Of a stretch of 64,000 nt of DNA, positions 45,557 to 54,238 are shown in pieces. Source of the DNA: RBG-16-34-14 sp963727535. Lineage in GTDB: Bacteria > Bacteroidota > Ignavibacteria > Ignavibacteriales > Ignavibacteriaceae. The stretch covers positions 248,001 to 312,000 of the forward strand of contig CAVSGR010000001.1 in the NCBI GenBank assembly GCA_963727535.1, read 5' to 3'. Numbering within the stretch: the stretch's first letter is position 1; each line of letters begins with the position of its first letter. Position numbers and translations under genes: made by a program. The notes below the pieces were generated by a model. That model was not told the DNA's origin. It was given only the letters and a program-made list of their open reading frames with translations, and did no database searches.

Positions 45557-46264
45557 ATGTCAAAAGGAAAAAACTTTCCTTTAATAATTGTTCTTTTCAT
45601 CCTCTCACTATTTTTAAGTGAAAATTTATCGCAGGCACAAAGCGGGTCAATCAAATACGTTTATACAATTGATTACCCGATGAACGGAAAAGCCGAATAT
45701 TTAGATTGGGTTAAATCAATAGTAAGCACTTTACAAAAACCTGATGAGTTAGTTTCAATTGCTTCTTATGATAATTACTTAAATGAATCACCTCGCAGGA
45801 TTGTTGAGTTTGAATTTGAAAACAATATTGATGCAGCGAAGTATTTCGATGATCCCGAAGTAAGGAATGTTGTGGATCAGACGGTTGATCACGGTATTAC
45901 CAGGGAAATCCTTGTCTTAAAAAAACGGAGTGATTACAATCCGGGTGAAGGGGGAAGACATAAAATAAAATATGCTTATTCACTTGATTATGGTGTTGGA
46001 AACAAAACAGCTTACATTGAAATGGTGAAGACCATAGTCAAAACTCTTCAAATACCCAAAGAAATTAAAAGAATTACCTCTTATGATAATTACTTTAATT
46101 CATCACCAAACCGTGTTATCGAGTTTGAGTTTGATTCAATGGAGGATGCTGTTAAATATTTTGAAATGCCCCAGGTCAAAGATGTGATTGAGAACAGCGT
46201 CAATATGTCAATCAATCACAAATGCTCTATTTTGGAATTAAGAGGGGACTATAATAAAAACTAA
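45557..46264 (+). CDS. Exported protein with two copies of a dimeric-barrel-like domain
   Basis: 235 residues: signal peptide (FPLIIVLFILSLFLSENLSQAQ), then an internal duplication of ~105 residues. Repeat 1 has IKYVYTIDYPMNGKAEYLDWVK, ASYDNYLNESPRRIVEFEFEN and AAKYFDDPEVRNVVDQ; repeat 2 has IKYAYSLDYGVGNKTAYIEMVK, TSYDNYFNSSPNRVIEFEFDS and AVKYFEMPQVKDVIEN. Single-copy relatives pair up as dimeric alpha/beta barrels; here the pair is fused, giving a covalent pseudo-dimer. GGAGG precedes the ATG. Function unknown. Confidence 0.7.
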   Translation: MSKGKNFPLIIVLFILSLFLSENLSQAQSGSIKYVYTIDYPMNGKAEYLDWVKSIVSTLQKPDELVSIASYDNYLNESPRRIVEFEFENNIDAAKYFDDPEVRNVVDQTVDHGITREILVLKKRSDYNPGEGGRHKIKYAYSLDYGVGNKTAYIEMVKTIVKTLQIPKEIKRITSYDNYFNSSPNRVIEFEFDSMEDAVKYFEMPQVKDVIENSVNMSINHKCSILELRGDYNKN

Positions 46265-46313
46265 ATATTAGTATTAAACAACTTATTTCTTTAACAAACT
46301 TTAGGAGAGTTCT

Positions 46314-46790
46314 ATGAAAAATCTATTTTCTTTTATCACTATTTTATTCGTAGTGGTAATTTTATCTGCTAACAGCTTTGCCCAGCAGTGGTCGGATGCA
46401 CAAAAAGATGTGTGGGCTGGCGTTGAAAAATATTGGGATGTAGATAATGCACAAACATTTCTAACATATTTTGATGACAGCTATATGGGATGGTCCAATC
46501 AATCCATGGTTCCTCAAAGCAAAGCAAATACAGCTAAATGGATTGAACACGATATGAAAAATAATACCCCTGTACTTCATACGCTTACGCCATTAACGAT
46601 TTGGGTTAAAGGTGATTTTGCTTACGTTCATTATTATTACTCACAAATTGAAAAAAATAATGAGACCGGAAAGAATTCAACAAGCAGCGGAATCTGGACA
46701 GATATCCTGATGAAGAAGGACGGTAAGTGGGTTTTGATTGGTGACCACGGTGGCAGAACATCAAGTGATAAAAATAATATAATGGAATAA
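46314..46790 (+). CDS. Exported NTF2-like (DUF4440 type) protein
   Basis: 158 residues: signal peptide (ITILFVVVILSANSFAQQ) and one NTF2-like domain with WSDAQKDVWAGVEKYWDVDNAQTFLTYFDDSYMGWSNQ, AKWIEHDMKN, LTIWVKGDFAYVHYYYSQIEK and the typical ending TDILMKKDGKWVLIGDHGGR. The last two blocks are hallmarks of the DUF4440/SnoaL_3 group. Not related in sequence to the two SnoaL lipoproteins beyond the fold. Confidence 0.75.
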   Translation: MKNLFSFITILFVVVILSANSFAQQWSDAQKDVWAGVEKYWDVDNAQTFLTYFDDSYMGWSNQSMVPQSKANTAKWIEHDMKNNTPVLHTLTPLTIWVKGDFAYVHYYYSQIEKNNETGKNSTSSGIWTDILMKKDGKWVLIGDHGGRTSSDKNNIME

Positions 46791-46853
46791 GGTTATTGCT
46801 GATATAATTTCAACAAATAATAAACATATTTTCAATTTCTAAAAGGAGATGCA

Positions 46854-47273
46854 ATGAAACAACTAACAAAAATCTTTGCAGTTTTAATAGTCTTTATTTT
46901 TGTAGCAGGAAATATTTCCGCACAAAGTGAAGAACACCCGGTGCTGGTTGTAAGTTTTCAGAAAGTTAAAATGTCCGATGTAGGCTCATTTAACAAATTA
47001 GTTAATGAAAAATTTGCCCCGATACTTAACAGCATGGCCGATGATGGATTGCTAATTAACTGGGGGCTGTTCAATCATGCCTGGGGAGATGAATGGAATG
47101 CTAATGTTTGGTATACTTTCAAAGATATGGATTCTTTTGGTAAATTCTGGCAAGAATACACAAAACGTATGAGTGAAAAACAGCCCGATGCTTGGAAAGA
47201 ATTACGTGGTTATATCCAGGAGCATAAAGATAACATTTACAGTATTCAGAGCCAGTACCAGGCTGCAAAATAA
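46854..47273 (+). CDS. Exported small dimeric-barrel-like protein
   Basis: 139 residues: signal peptide (IFAVLIVFIFVAGNISAQ), then VLVVSFQKVKMSDVGSFNKLVNEKFAPILNSM, NWGLFNHAWGDEWNANVWYTFKDMDSFGKFWQEYTKRM and a helical end. It is similar in layout to the duplicated 145-residue proteins, with the aromatic GLFNHAWGDEWN block in place of HWWGHNNRDF. It closes the small-protein cluster; a hairpin follows. No family named. Confidence 0.65.
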   Translation: MKQLTKIFAVLIVFIFVAGNISAQSEEHPVLVVSFQKVKMSDVGSFNKLVNEKFAPILNSMADDGLLINWGLFNHAWGDEWNANVWYTFKDMDSFGKFWQEYTKRMSEKQPDAWKELRGYIQEHKDNIYSIQSQYQAAK

Positions 47274-47610
47274 ATAAAAACAATAACTTTTAAGGTGTCA
47301 TCTTTATCCTGTTAACCCTACGGGAGAAAAGATGACATCTTTCAATAATATTGCTATTACAAATAATTTCTTTTGTATTATAAACGATGGCTGATCCAAT
47401 AAGTTTTTCTTCAGTTTTATCAAATTCAAATTGAAAAAATATAACTTTTTTAGTAACCAGTATGAATTTATTATTTGAATGAATAGATTAGTCCCTGTCC
47501 AAGGCAAAAAATAACTTAATTCATAAATGAGTGTTATAGTAACTGATTTTAGTGACGTTATTGTATTGCAATTTTAGTAGTCTCTTCTTCACTATTATTG
47601 AAAGAGTAAA
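47274..47610. other. Intergenic region between the small-protein cluster and the GAF kinase
   Basis: 337 bases without a credible gene. Holds a long hairpin (47292-47341) that probably terminates the cluster. ATTTGAATGAATAG at 47473-47486 weakly resembles the 34-nt element. The kinase promoter should lie in the last ~130 bases, not located. Confidence 0.4.
47292..47341 (+). terminator. Long-stem hairpin after the cluster
   Basis: AAGGTGTCATCTTT pairs with AAAGATGACATCTT (14 bp, one G-T), with a 22-nt loop, followed by TCAATAATATTG. A probable transcription end, though the T run is weak. Confidence 0.55.
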
Positions 47611-50421
47611 ATGAAAGAAACAATTTCTGAAGCCGCTCAACTAAAAAATCAAAATGAAGAATTAAAAAATAAACTGGCGCAAATGGAAGCTGAACTGACC
47701 ATAATTAATAGTGTCGGCGATGCAATGTCCAAACAGCTTGATATCCGTACGGTTACAAAAATTGTGGGAGATAAAATTAAGGACATTTTCCAATCTGAAT
47801 TTGTAGAAATACTTTTACTCGATTCTGAAACGGGGATGATAACTGTTCCATACTCATTTATTCATCAGTACCAGACAATTACACCTTTTCATTTAGGTGA
47901 GGGATTAACCTCAAAGGTTATTCAATCAAGAAAAGCTTTATTATTTAACACTGATGCAGAACAGAAAAGACATGGTGCCCTTGTTGATGAGAATGTAGGT
48001 GAGGCTGATGATTCTGAGAGTTATATGGGGGTTCCAATCATATTTAACGATAAAGTATTGGGAGTGGTAAGCGTACAGAGTTATAAACAGTTTGCCTTCA
48101 ACAAGAATAATGTCAGGTTCTTATCCACTCTTTCTACAAATATGGGTGTAGCTTTACAGAATGCTAAATTTTTTGAGGATACAAAAAAACTATTAAGAGA
48201 AACAGAACAACGTAACTCTGAACTCGCAGTTATTAATGGTGTACAAGAAGGTCTTGTTGAAAAAATGGATATTCAGGCTATTTATGACCTTGTAGGTGAG
48301 AAAATAAGAGAAATTTTCAACGCGCAGGTTGTTTCAATAGGAAGTTATGATTATGAGAATGAATTGTGTCATTTTAATTATGATATTGAAAAAGGGGAGA
48401 GATTTCGTGAAAAACCTCGGAAGTTCACTGCTATCGATAGATATTTAGTCAACAATAAAACACTGTTGCTGATTAACGAAAACTTAGTGGACAAATTGGT
48501 AAAAATAGGTGTAGAAAAACCGAAGGCGGTTGAGGGTACCGAAATGCCTAAATCTGCTGTATGGGTACCAATGATAGTTGGAAATGAAGTTAAGGGACAT
48601 GTAAGCCTCCAAAACGTAGACCAGGAAAATGCTTTTAATGAATCCGATGTTCGTCTTCTTACAACTTTAACAAACAGTATGAGCGTTGCTCTTGAAAATG
48701 CCCGGTTGTTTGACGAAACGACTAAACTTTTCGAGGAAACAAAACAACAGGCTATTGAATTGGGAATAATTAACAGTGTTGGAGAGGGATTAGCCAAACA
48801 GATGGATTTTCAATCAATAGTCGATTTAGTAGGTGAAAAAGTCAGGGATGTTTTTAGTGCACAGGTTGTTTCCATCTCTACCTATAATTCTGAAAATGAC
48901 ACTATTCATCACCGTTATGTTGTAGAAAAAAGTGAGAGATTCTTTTTTGAAAATCCTCAGGAAATTGATCCTGATAGAAAAGAAATAGTTGAAACCAAGC
49001 GTCCTTTAATTTTTGGAACCAGCCAGGAGATTATAGAACATAGCGGCGAACAGGTTGTTGCCGGCGATATGCCGGAATCCTTTATGGGCGTTCCGATTGT
49101 CCATAACCAAAAAGTTACAGGTGTAATTACAGTTCAGGATTTGGACAGGCAGAACCTTTACTCTGATAATGATGTACGTTTACTGCTGACCCTCGCTTCA
49201 AATATGGGTGTTGCTCTTGAGAATGCCAGGTTGTTTGAAGAAACAAAAAGATTGTTGAATGAAACCCAGCAGCGTAATGTAGAACTCTCCATACTTAATA
49301 CCATCCAGGAAGGCTTGGTGATGGAGATGGATTTTGAGGCAATAATAAATCTTGTTGGCGATAAATTCAGAGAGGCACTCGGATTCCAGGATCTTGGAAT
49401 AAGAATATATGATAAAGAAAAAAATATTTTGCATTTCCCTTATGAATACGAACATGGTGAGAGATTAAACATAGAATCAATGGAACCAACTCCATTTTCG
49501 GCGTATGTTCTTAAATCCGGGAAAATGTTGCTGCAGAGAAAAAATACTGACGAAGAAGCAGCAAAACTCGGAATAGGGGGACAGTTTACGATAGCCGGGA
49601 CAGATAGAAGTAAATCTCTTATTATGGTTCCCATTATGCTTGGCAATGAAGCCAAAGGTTTAATTGTAATTGAAAATTATGAAAGGGAAGATGCTTTCAG
49701 CGACTCTGATATTCGTCTTTTAACAACGGTTTCGAACAGTATGAGCGTTGCACTTGAAAATGCAAGATTGTTTAATGAAACAATAAAACTTCTTGATGAA
49801 AGTAAAAAACGTGCAGCCGAATTAAGTACAGTAAACAGTATCAGCCACGCAATTGTAGGTCATCTTGAAATTGGTAAGCTCATAAATCTTATTGGTGATA
49901 AAGTCCGCGATCTTTTTAAAGCTAATATAGTTTATGTAGCGTTGCTCGATAAAGAAAAAGAAATAATAAACTTTCCGTATGGATATGGCGATGAATATCC
50001 TCCGCTCAAATTAGGTAATGGCTTAACTTCTCATATCATTCTTAAAAAAGAACCTTTGCTGATAAACAGAGAAACTGAAAAAAAGAGAGAAGAAATAGGA
50101 GTACAACGTGTCGGTACGCCGTCTGCTTCTTTCCTTGGCGTTCCCGTTCCTGTCGGTGATGAAATAATTGGAGTGCTAAGCGTACAAAGCACTGAAAAGG
50201 AAAATGTATTTAATGAAGATGATATGAGGCTGTTAGGAACGATAGCTGCTCACGTTGGGATTGCAATAAATAATGCAAATGCTTATGAAGAATTAAACAA
50301 GACATTGGAAAATCTGAAAGCAACCCAGAACCAGCTTGTTGCCCAGGAAAAACTTGGCTTCTCTCGGACAATTAACAGCAGGTATTGCTCACGAAATAAA
50401 AAATCCATTGAACTTTGTTAA
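47611..50421 (+). CDS. Cytosolic sensor histidine kinase with five GAF domains (sensor part, frameshift at the end)
   Basis: 936 residues with no signal peptide or transmembrane helix. Five successive GAF units begin near residues 31, 207, 385, 560 and 740, each opening with a helix like ELGIINSVGEGLAKQMDFQSIVDLVGEK and ending in LLTTLTNSMSVALENARLFDET. GAF domains bind small ligands or each other. After unit 5 a coiled helix (NLKATQNQLVAQEKL) leads to the kinase core; an extra G near 50357 breaks the frame and the kinase continues in the fragment at 50336. The whole protein would be ~1172 residues. Confidence 0.88.
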   Translation: MKETISEAAQLKNQNEELKNKLAQMEAELTIINSVGDAMSKQLDIRTVTKIVGDKIKDIFQSEFVEILLLDSETGMITVPYSFIHQYQTITPFHLGEGLTSKVIQSRKALLFNTDAEQKRHGALVDENVGEADDSESYMGVPIIFNDKVLGVVSVQSYKQFAFNKNNVRFLSTLSTNMGVALQNAKFFEDTKKLLRETEQRNSELAVINGVQEGLVEKMDIQAIYDLVGEKIREIFNAQVVSIGSYDYENELCHFNYDIEKGERFREKPRKFTAIDRYLVNNKTLLLINENLVDKLVKIGVEKPKAVEGTEMPKSAVWVPMIVGNEVKGHVSLQNVDQENAFNESDVRLLTTLTNSMSVALENARLFDETTKLFEETKQQAIELGIINSVGEGLAKQMDFQSIVDLVGEKVRDVFSAQVVSISTYNSENDTIHHRYVVEKSERFFFENPQEIDPDRKEIVETKRPLIFGTSQEIIEHSGEQVVAGDMPESFMGVPIVHNQKVTGVITVQDLDRQNLYSDNDVRLLLTLASNMGVALENARLFEETKRLLNETQQRNVELSILNTIQEGLVMEMDFEAIINLVGDKFREALGFQDLGIRIYDKEKNILHFPYEYEHGERLNIESMEPTPFSAYVLKSGKMLLQRKNTDEEAAKLGIGGQFTIAGTDRSKSLIMVPIMLGNEAKGLIVIENYEREDAFSDSDIRLLTTVSNSMSVALENARLFNETIKLLDESKKRAAELSTVNSISHAIVGHLEIGKLINLIGDKVRDLFKANIVYVALLDKEKEIINFPYGYGDEYPPLKLGNGLTSHIILKKEPLLINRETEKKREEIGVQRVGTPSASFLGVPVPVGDEIIGVLSVQSTEKENVFNEDDMRLLGTIAAHVGIAINNANAYEELNKTLENLKATQNQLVAQEKLGFSRTINSRYCSRNKKSIELC

Positions 50422-51130
50422 TAATTTTTCAGAACTATCCGGTCAACTTGTGGATGAACTCAAAGAGGAACTGGATAAAATAAAAGATAAAATAAATAAT
50501 GAATCGCTTGAAGAACTAAATGAAATCTTAGACACGCTTAAACAAAACTCAGAAAAAATAAAAGAACATGGCAAAAGAGCAGATGGAATTGTACACAGTA
50601 TGCTTCAGCACTCAAGGGGTAAAACTGGTGAAAAACAATTAGTTGACATTAATGCTATGCTGGAAGAAGATATTAACCTGGTTTATCATGGTATGCGTGC
50701 ACAGGATAGTTCCTTCAATATTACAATTGAAAAAGAACTGGATGCTAAACTAGAGAAAATAAATGTGATTCCGCAGGACATTAGCCGTGTGTTTCTTAAT
50801 ATAATATCCAATGGATGTTATGAGGCAAACCGAAAAAAGGTTGAACTAAAAACGGGAGAAGCTCCGGTTATAAAAATTAAAACAACAGAAACCAATAATA
50901 ATGTTGAAATCAGGATAAGAGACAATGGAAATGGAATTCCTGAAAAAGTAAAAGATAAGCTTTTCACCCCGTTTTTTACTACTAAACCAACGGGAAAGGG
51001 AACAGGTTTAGGTTTATCTATCAGTTATGATATTGTAGTAATAGGACATAGCGGCGAACTTCTTTTTGAAACGGAAGCAGGGAAATTTACGGAGTTCATT
51101 ATAAGACTCCCGAAAAACTCTAAAAATTAA
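50336..51130 (+). CDS. Kinase core (DHp and ATPase) of the GAF histidine kinase
   Basis: This fragment continues the GAF kinase: LASLGQLTAGIAHEIKNPLNFVNNFSEL in sections, with the phospho-His in IAHEIKNP, then a long DHp coiled helix, an N-box (FLNIISNGCYEANRKK), G1 (RIRDNGNGIPEKV), F-box/G2 (FFTTKPTGKGTGLGLSISYDIV) and the end EFIIRLPKNS. There is no receiver domain, so it must signal to a separate regulator. The same module, nearly residue for residue, occurs in the three kinases downstream. Confidence 0.88.
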   Translation: MLPRKNLASLGQLTAGIAHEIKNPLNFVNNFSELSGQLVDELKEELDKIKDKINNESLEELNEILDTLKQNSEKIKEHGKRADGIVHSMLQHSRGKTGEKQLVDINAMLEEDINLVYHGMRAQDSSFNITIEKELDAKLEKINVIPQDISRVFLNIISNGCYEANRKKVELKTGEAPVIKIKTTETNNNVEIRIRDNGNGIPEKVKDKLFTPFFTTKPTGKGTGLGLSISYDIVVIGHSGELLFETEAGKFTEFIIRLPKNSKN

Positions 51131-51146
51131 TTGAAGCAATTAGAAT

Positions 51147-51920
51147 ATGATAAGATTTTTCAGAAATGTCAGACAAAAACTCGCTTCCGAAAACAAAGTG
51201 ATGGCTTACTTACGCTATGCCATTGGTGAAATAATTCTTGTTGTTATTGGAATTTTAATTGCACTGCAAATAAACAACTGGAATGAACATCGAAAAGTAC
51301 AAAAACAAGAGATACAGATTTATAAAGAGCTAAAAAGCGATTTACTTCAAACCAAAAAGGAAATCTTAAACACAGTTACTAAACATAAAAAAATAATTAA
51401 ATCCACTCAAAATCTGATTTATGATATTATTAAAAAGGAGCCATATTCCCGTACCACGTATAGTAGATTTACAAGTTCGAGTGATGATTTTCAAATAATC
51501 CCTAAAACAAGTGCCTTTGAGAGTTTGAAAAATATCGGTGTACAAATTTTGTCTAATGATAGCCTTCGAATAAGAATAACTGATTTGTATCAATTAGATC
51601 TTATGCGTTTTGATGATGAATTGGGAGATAAAAATTCTGAATTAAGCATTGGGAATTTGTTATTCCCTTACCAGGATAAATATCTTTTTGCAGATTATAA
51701 TCAAACCTCAAAGTATGGTTTTAAATATTCAGACAGCATAACAGTTCAAAAATTGAAAATAAAGGATTACGACAAATTTTTGACAGACAATAAGTTTTTA
51801 AAAGCTTTACAACTCACACTTTGGAATAGAAGTAGAAAAGTAGATTTAGAAACTGAAACGATTATGAAAATAGATGAAACAATTAAAAGAATTGAAGAAG
51901 AACTTGATAACTTGAAATAA
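51147..51920 (+). CDS. DUF6090 family membrane protein, copy 1
   Basis: 257 residues. The N-terminus has the family hallmark: RQKLASENKVMAYLRYAIGEI followed by a hydrophobic helix (LVVIGILIALQI) and NNWNEHRK. The rest is a mostly helical, charged domain on one side of the membrane. First of four tandem paralogues; it begins 16 bp after the GAF kinase, so it is likely in the same operon. DUF6090 has no known function; linkage to kinases suggests an accessory sensor or membrane anchor. Confidence 0.82.
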   Translation: MIRFFRNVRQKLASENKVMAYLRYAIGEIILVVIGILIALQINNWNEHRKVQKQEIQIYKELKSDLLQTKKEILNTVTKHKKIIKSTQNLIYDIIKKEPYSRTTYSRFTSSSDDFQIIPKTSAFESLKNIGVQILSNDSLRIRITDLYQLDLMRFDDELGDKNSELSIGNLLFPYQDKYLFADYNQTSKYGFKYSDSITVQKLKIKDYDKFLTDNKFLKALQLTLWNRSRKVDLETETIMKIDETIKRIEEELDNLK

Positions 51921-51943
51921 TACTAAAATACAACCAAGTAATA

Positions 51944-52705
51944 ATGGTAAAAATCTTTAGAAACATCCGACAAAAACTTGCAGCCGAAAATAAAGTATCG
52001 GCTTATTTGCGCTATGCTATCGGCGAAATTCTTTTAGTGGTAATCGGTATTTTGATTGCCTTACAAATCAATAACTGGAATGAACACAGAAAAGAAAACG
52101 CAAAAATCAAGACCTATTTAAAAAGTATGTTGGTTGATTTAAATAATGACATAAACAGATTTGATTTAATGATTAATAACTTGAATAAACATATAAGAGC
52201 TAATTCATCGGTTTTCCGGAATAAAAACTATCAAACATTGCCAATTGATTCTATTGTTCAAACTATATCAAGTTATTTTAATGATTATAAAATTTATGAC
52301 CAAACCTTTCAAAAAATAAAGAACTCGGGAATTGCAGATCAATTGGGTTCTAAAGAACTGAATGACGCCATTAACAACTATTACACTATTGACCTTTATA
52401 CATTTAACTTATTCATTGACTATGACGAAAAATATACCTTACAGGACGATGAATTTTGGTTTGTTACTGATGAGTATGAGATTAATCCGCCTTTTGCTTC
52501 AATCCAAAAAATGAATCTTCCTTATAAAGAAAACGAAAAAACTAGAAAACTAGCACTAATTAAGAAGATTGAATCCAATTTGGGTCGAAATCATATACGG
52601 AACATTATTGCCAGAAAGACATTAGGCATTGACATAGTACAAAAATTGAAAAATAAAGCAAAATTATTGACTAAAATGATTAATGCAGAATTGAACCAGA
52701 AATAA
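51944..52705 (+). CDS. DUF6090 family membrane protein, copy 2
   Basis: 253 residues with the same N-terminal block (RQKLAAENKVSAYLRYAIGEI, helix, LQINNWNEHRKEN), beginning 23 bp after copy 1. The C-terminal domain has diverged strongly (for instance YYTIDLYTFNLFIDYDEKYTLQDDEFWF), so membrane attachment is conserved while the presumed sensing domain varies. This variation pattern is typical of receptor families. Confidence 0.82.
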   Translation: MVKIFRNIRQKLAAENKVSAYLRYAIGEILLVVIGILIALQINNWNEHRKENAKIKTYLKSMLVDLNNDINRFDLMINNLNKHIRANSSVFRNKNYQTLPIDSIVQTISSYFNDYKIYDQTFQKIKNSGIADQLGSKELNDAINNYYTIDLYTFNLFIDYDEKYTLQDDEFWFVTDEYEINPPFASIQKMNLPYKENEKTRKLALIKKIESNLGRNHIRNIIARKTLGIDIVQKLKNKAKLLTKMINAELNQK

Positions 52706-52719
52706 CATAAACATAATAA

Positions 52720-53436
52720 ATGACAAAAGTCTTCAGAAACATCCGCCAAAAACTTGCAGCCGAAAACAAAGTAATGGCGTACTTACGTTATGCAATTGGA
52801 GAGATTCTTCTTGTTGTAATTGGAATTTTAATTGCGTTGCAGGTAAACAACTGGAATGAAGGAAGAAAAAGACAAAAAATTTGAACAGGAGATTCTTTCT
52901 CTTATTGACCAAAACCTTGAACAGGACTCTATTTCATTATCCTTTGAGTTGTCTAACACAAAACTGGCTATACATTTAACCGATCGCTTATTAGAACAAG
53001 TAACCTTAAAAAATTATGAATGATAGCTTGAACTATTGGATGGGAAAGATTATTTGTTTTGAGCGTTTTAGATCTCAATCAAGCGCTTATGAAATGTTGA
53101 AGGCAAAAGGTCTGGAAAACATCTCGGATAAAGCACTTCAAATGGCACTGATATCATATTATGATGAAAGTTTATACCGGATTTATCAAAGATTTAAATG
53201 ACGTTGAAATATCATTTAATAAAGACTGGACTCCGGTAATCAAGCAAGATTTTAAGGATTTCAAATGGTCTGGTTTCTGTCAGCCAACAAATTCCAAAGA
53301 ATTTTTTGAAAAGCCATCTACCATAACTCTTTTTAAACTATACAAAGATAACAGAAGCGGTACGGTTAGAAGTGCAGAAAAAGCACTTAATAAAATTTCT
53401 GAAATTAGAAAGCTAATTAAAAAAGATACAATATAA
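52720..53436 (+). pseudogene. DUF6090 family membrane protein, copy 3, three frameshifts as read
   Basis: From ATG 52720 the hallmark reads RQKLAAENKVMAYLRYAIGEI, the helix LVVIGILIALQV and NNWNEGRKRQK, then stops near 52882. The protein resumes as FEQEILSLIDQNLEQDS, LSNTKLAIHLTDRLLEQV, then MNDSLNYWMGKIICFERFRSQ, YYDESLYRIYQRF and finally DLNDVEISFNKDWTPVIKQDFKDF, ending at 53436. Breaks lie near 52880, 53017 and 53190. The first falls at an A-rich run, typical of sequencing error, but this copy could also be a decaying duplicate. Confidence 0.75.
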
Positions 53437-53441
53437 TTATT

Positions 53442-54146
53442 ATGAAAATTTTTAGAAGTATCCGCCAACAACTCGCAGCTGAAAACAAAGTTATGGCATA
53501 TTTACGATATGCCATTGGCGAAATTTTACTTGTGGTGATTGGAATTCTAATTGCTTTACAAGTAAACAATTGGAATGAAGGAAGAAAACAAAATATTGCT
53601 GAGACTGAATTTTTAGAAGGTGTGAAAAAAGATCTTACACAAGACAAACTATACATCGAATTAGTATTAAAGGAAATGGAACCAAGAATAGATGCATTTG
53701 AACCGTTAAATAATATGGAGCTTTCAAAAACTCATAATAAAAATATTACTTCCGCTGATTCTTTATTGAAAATTTATTTTACATCCGGGGAACGTACATT
53801 TTACCCGGTTTCCGGCTCTTTTCAATCGGCTTTATCTGGTAATGAACTAAATAACTATAAAGATAAAGATATCATCGGTTCAATTATAAAACTATATAAT
53901 TCTACTTACTCAAGATTAATTGATAACGGAAAAATGCTTGATGACAGGTGGGCTTATTTGAGGAAAAAATATATTCACGAATCCCGGACAGGAAACTTTC
54001 ATATAATGGATAATGTAAAGTTTTCCGAAATTATAGATGATATGTACTATCATTATTTAATGCTGCAATGGTACCGGGGATTGTTAAAAAATACTATTAT
54101 TGAAATTGATGAATTATTAAAAAAGATAAATGATGAAATACATTAA
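53442..54146 (+). CDS. DUF6090 family membrane protein, copy 4
   Basis: 234 residues with the hallmark RQQLAAENKVMAYLRYAIGEI, helix LVVIGILIALQV and NNWNEGRKQN. It begins only 5 bp after copy 3. The second domain again differs (YSRLIDNGKMLDDRWAYLRKKYIHESRT). It is followed after 92 bp by the eight-repeat kinase. Intact. Confidence 0.82.
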   Translation: MKIFRSIRQQLAAENKVMAYLRYAIGEILLVVIGILIALQVNNWNEGRKQNIAETEFLEGVKKDLTQDKLYIELVLKEMEPRIDAFEPLNNMELSKTHNKNITSADSLLKIYFTSGERTFYPVSGSFQSALSGNELNNYKDKDIIGSIIKLYNSTYSRLIDNGKMLDDRWAYLRKKYIHESRTGNFHIMDNVKFSEIIDDMYYHYLMLQWYRGLLKNTIIEIDELLKKINDEIH

Positions 54147-54238
54147 TCAAATCAGTACGAAATAAGATTTTTAAAAATGAAAGCAAAATTAATTAAATAT
54201 ATTTACCAACCACTAGACATTATTAAGCAATACTTTTA

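Noticed and set aside
41865..47273. Polyketide or natural-product gene cluster (because of SnoaL and ABM-like proteins)
   Set aside because: No ketosynthase, acyltransferase, NRPS, tailoring oxidase or transporter; the proteins are mostly exported.
47304..47507. 67-codon minus-strand frame in the gap before the GAF kinase
   Set aside because: No ribosome binding site, overlaps the terminator hairpin, low-complexity composition.
48378..48797. 139-codon minus-strand frame in the GAF kinase
   Set aside because: Shadow of GAF units; composition and position follow the sense codons.
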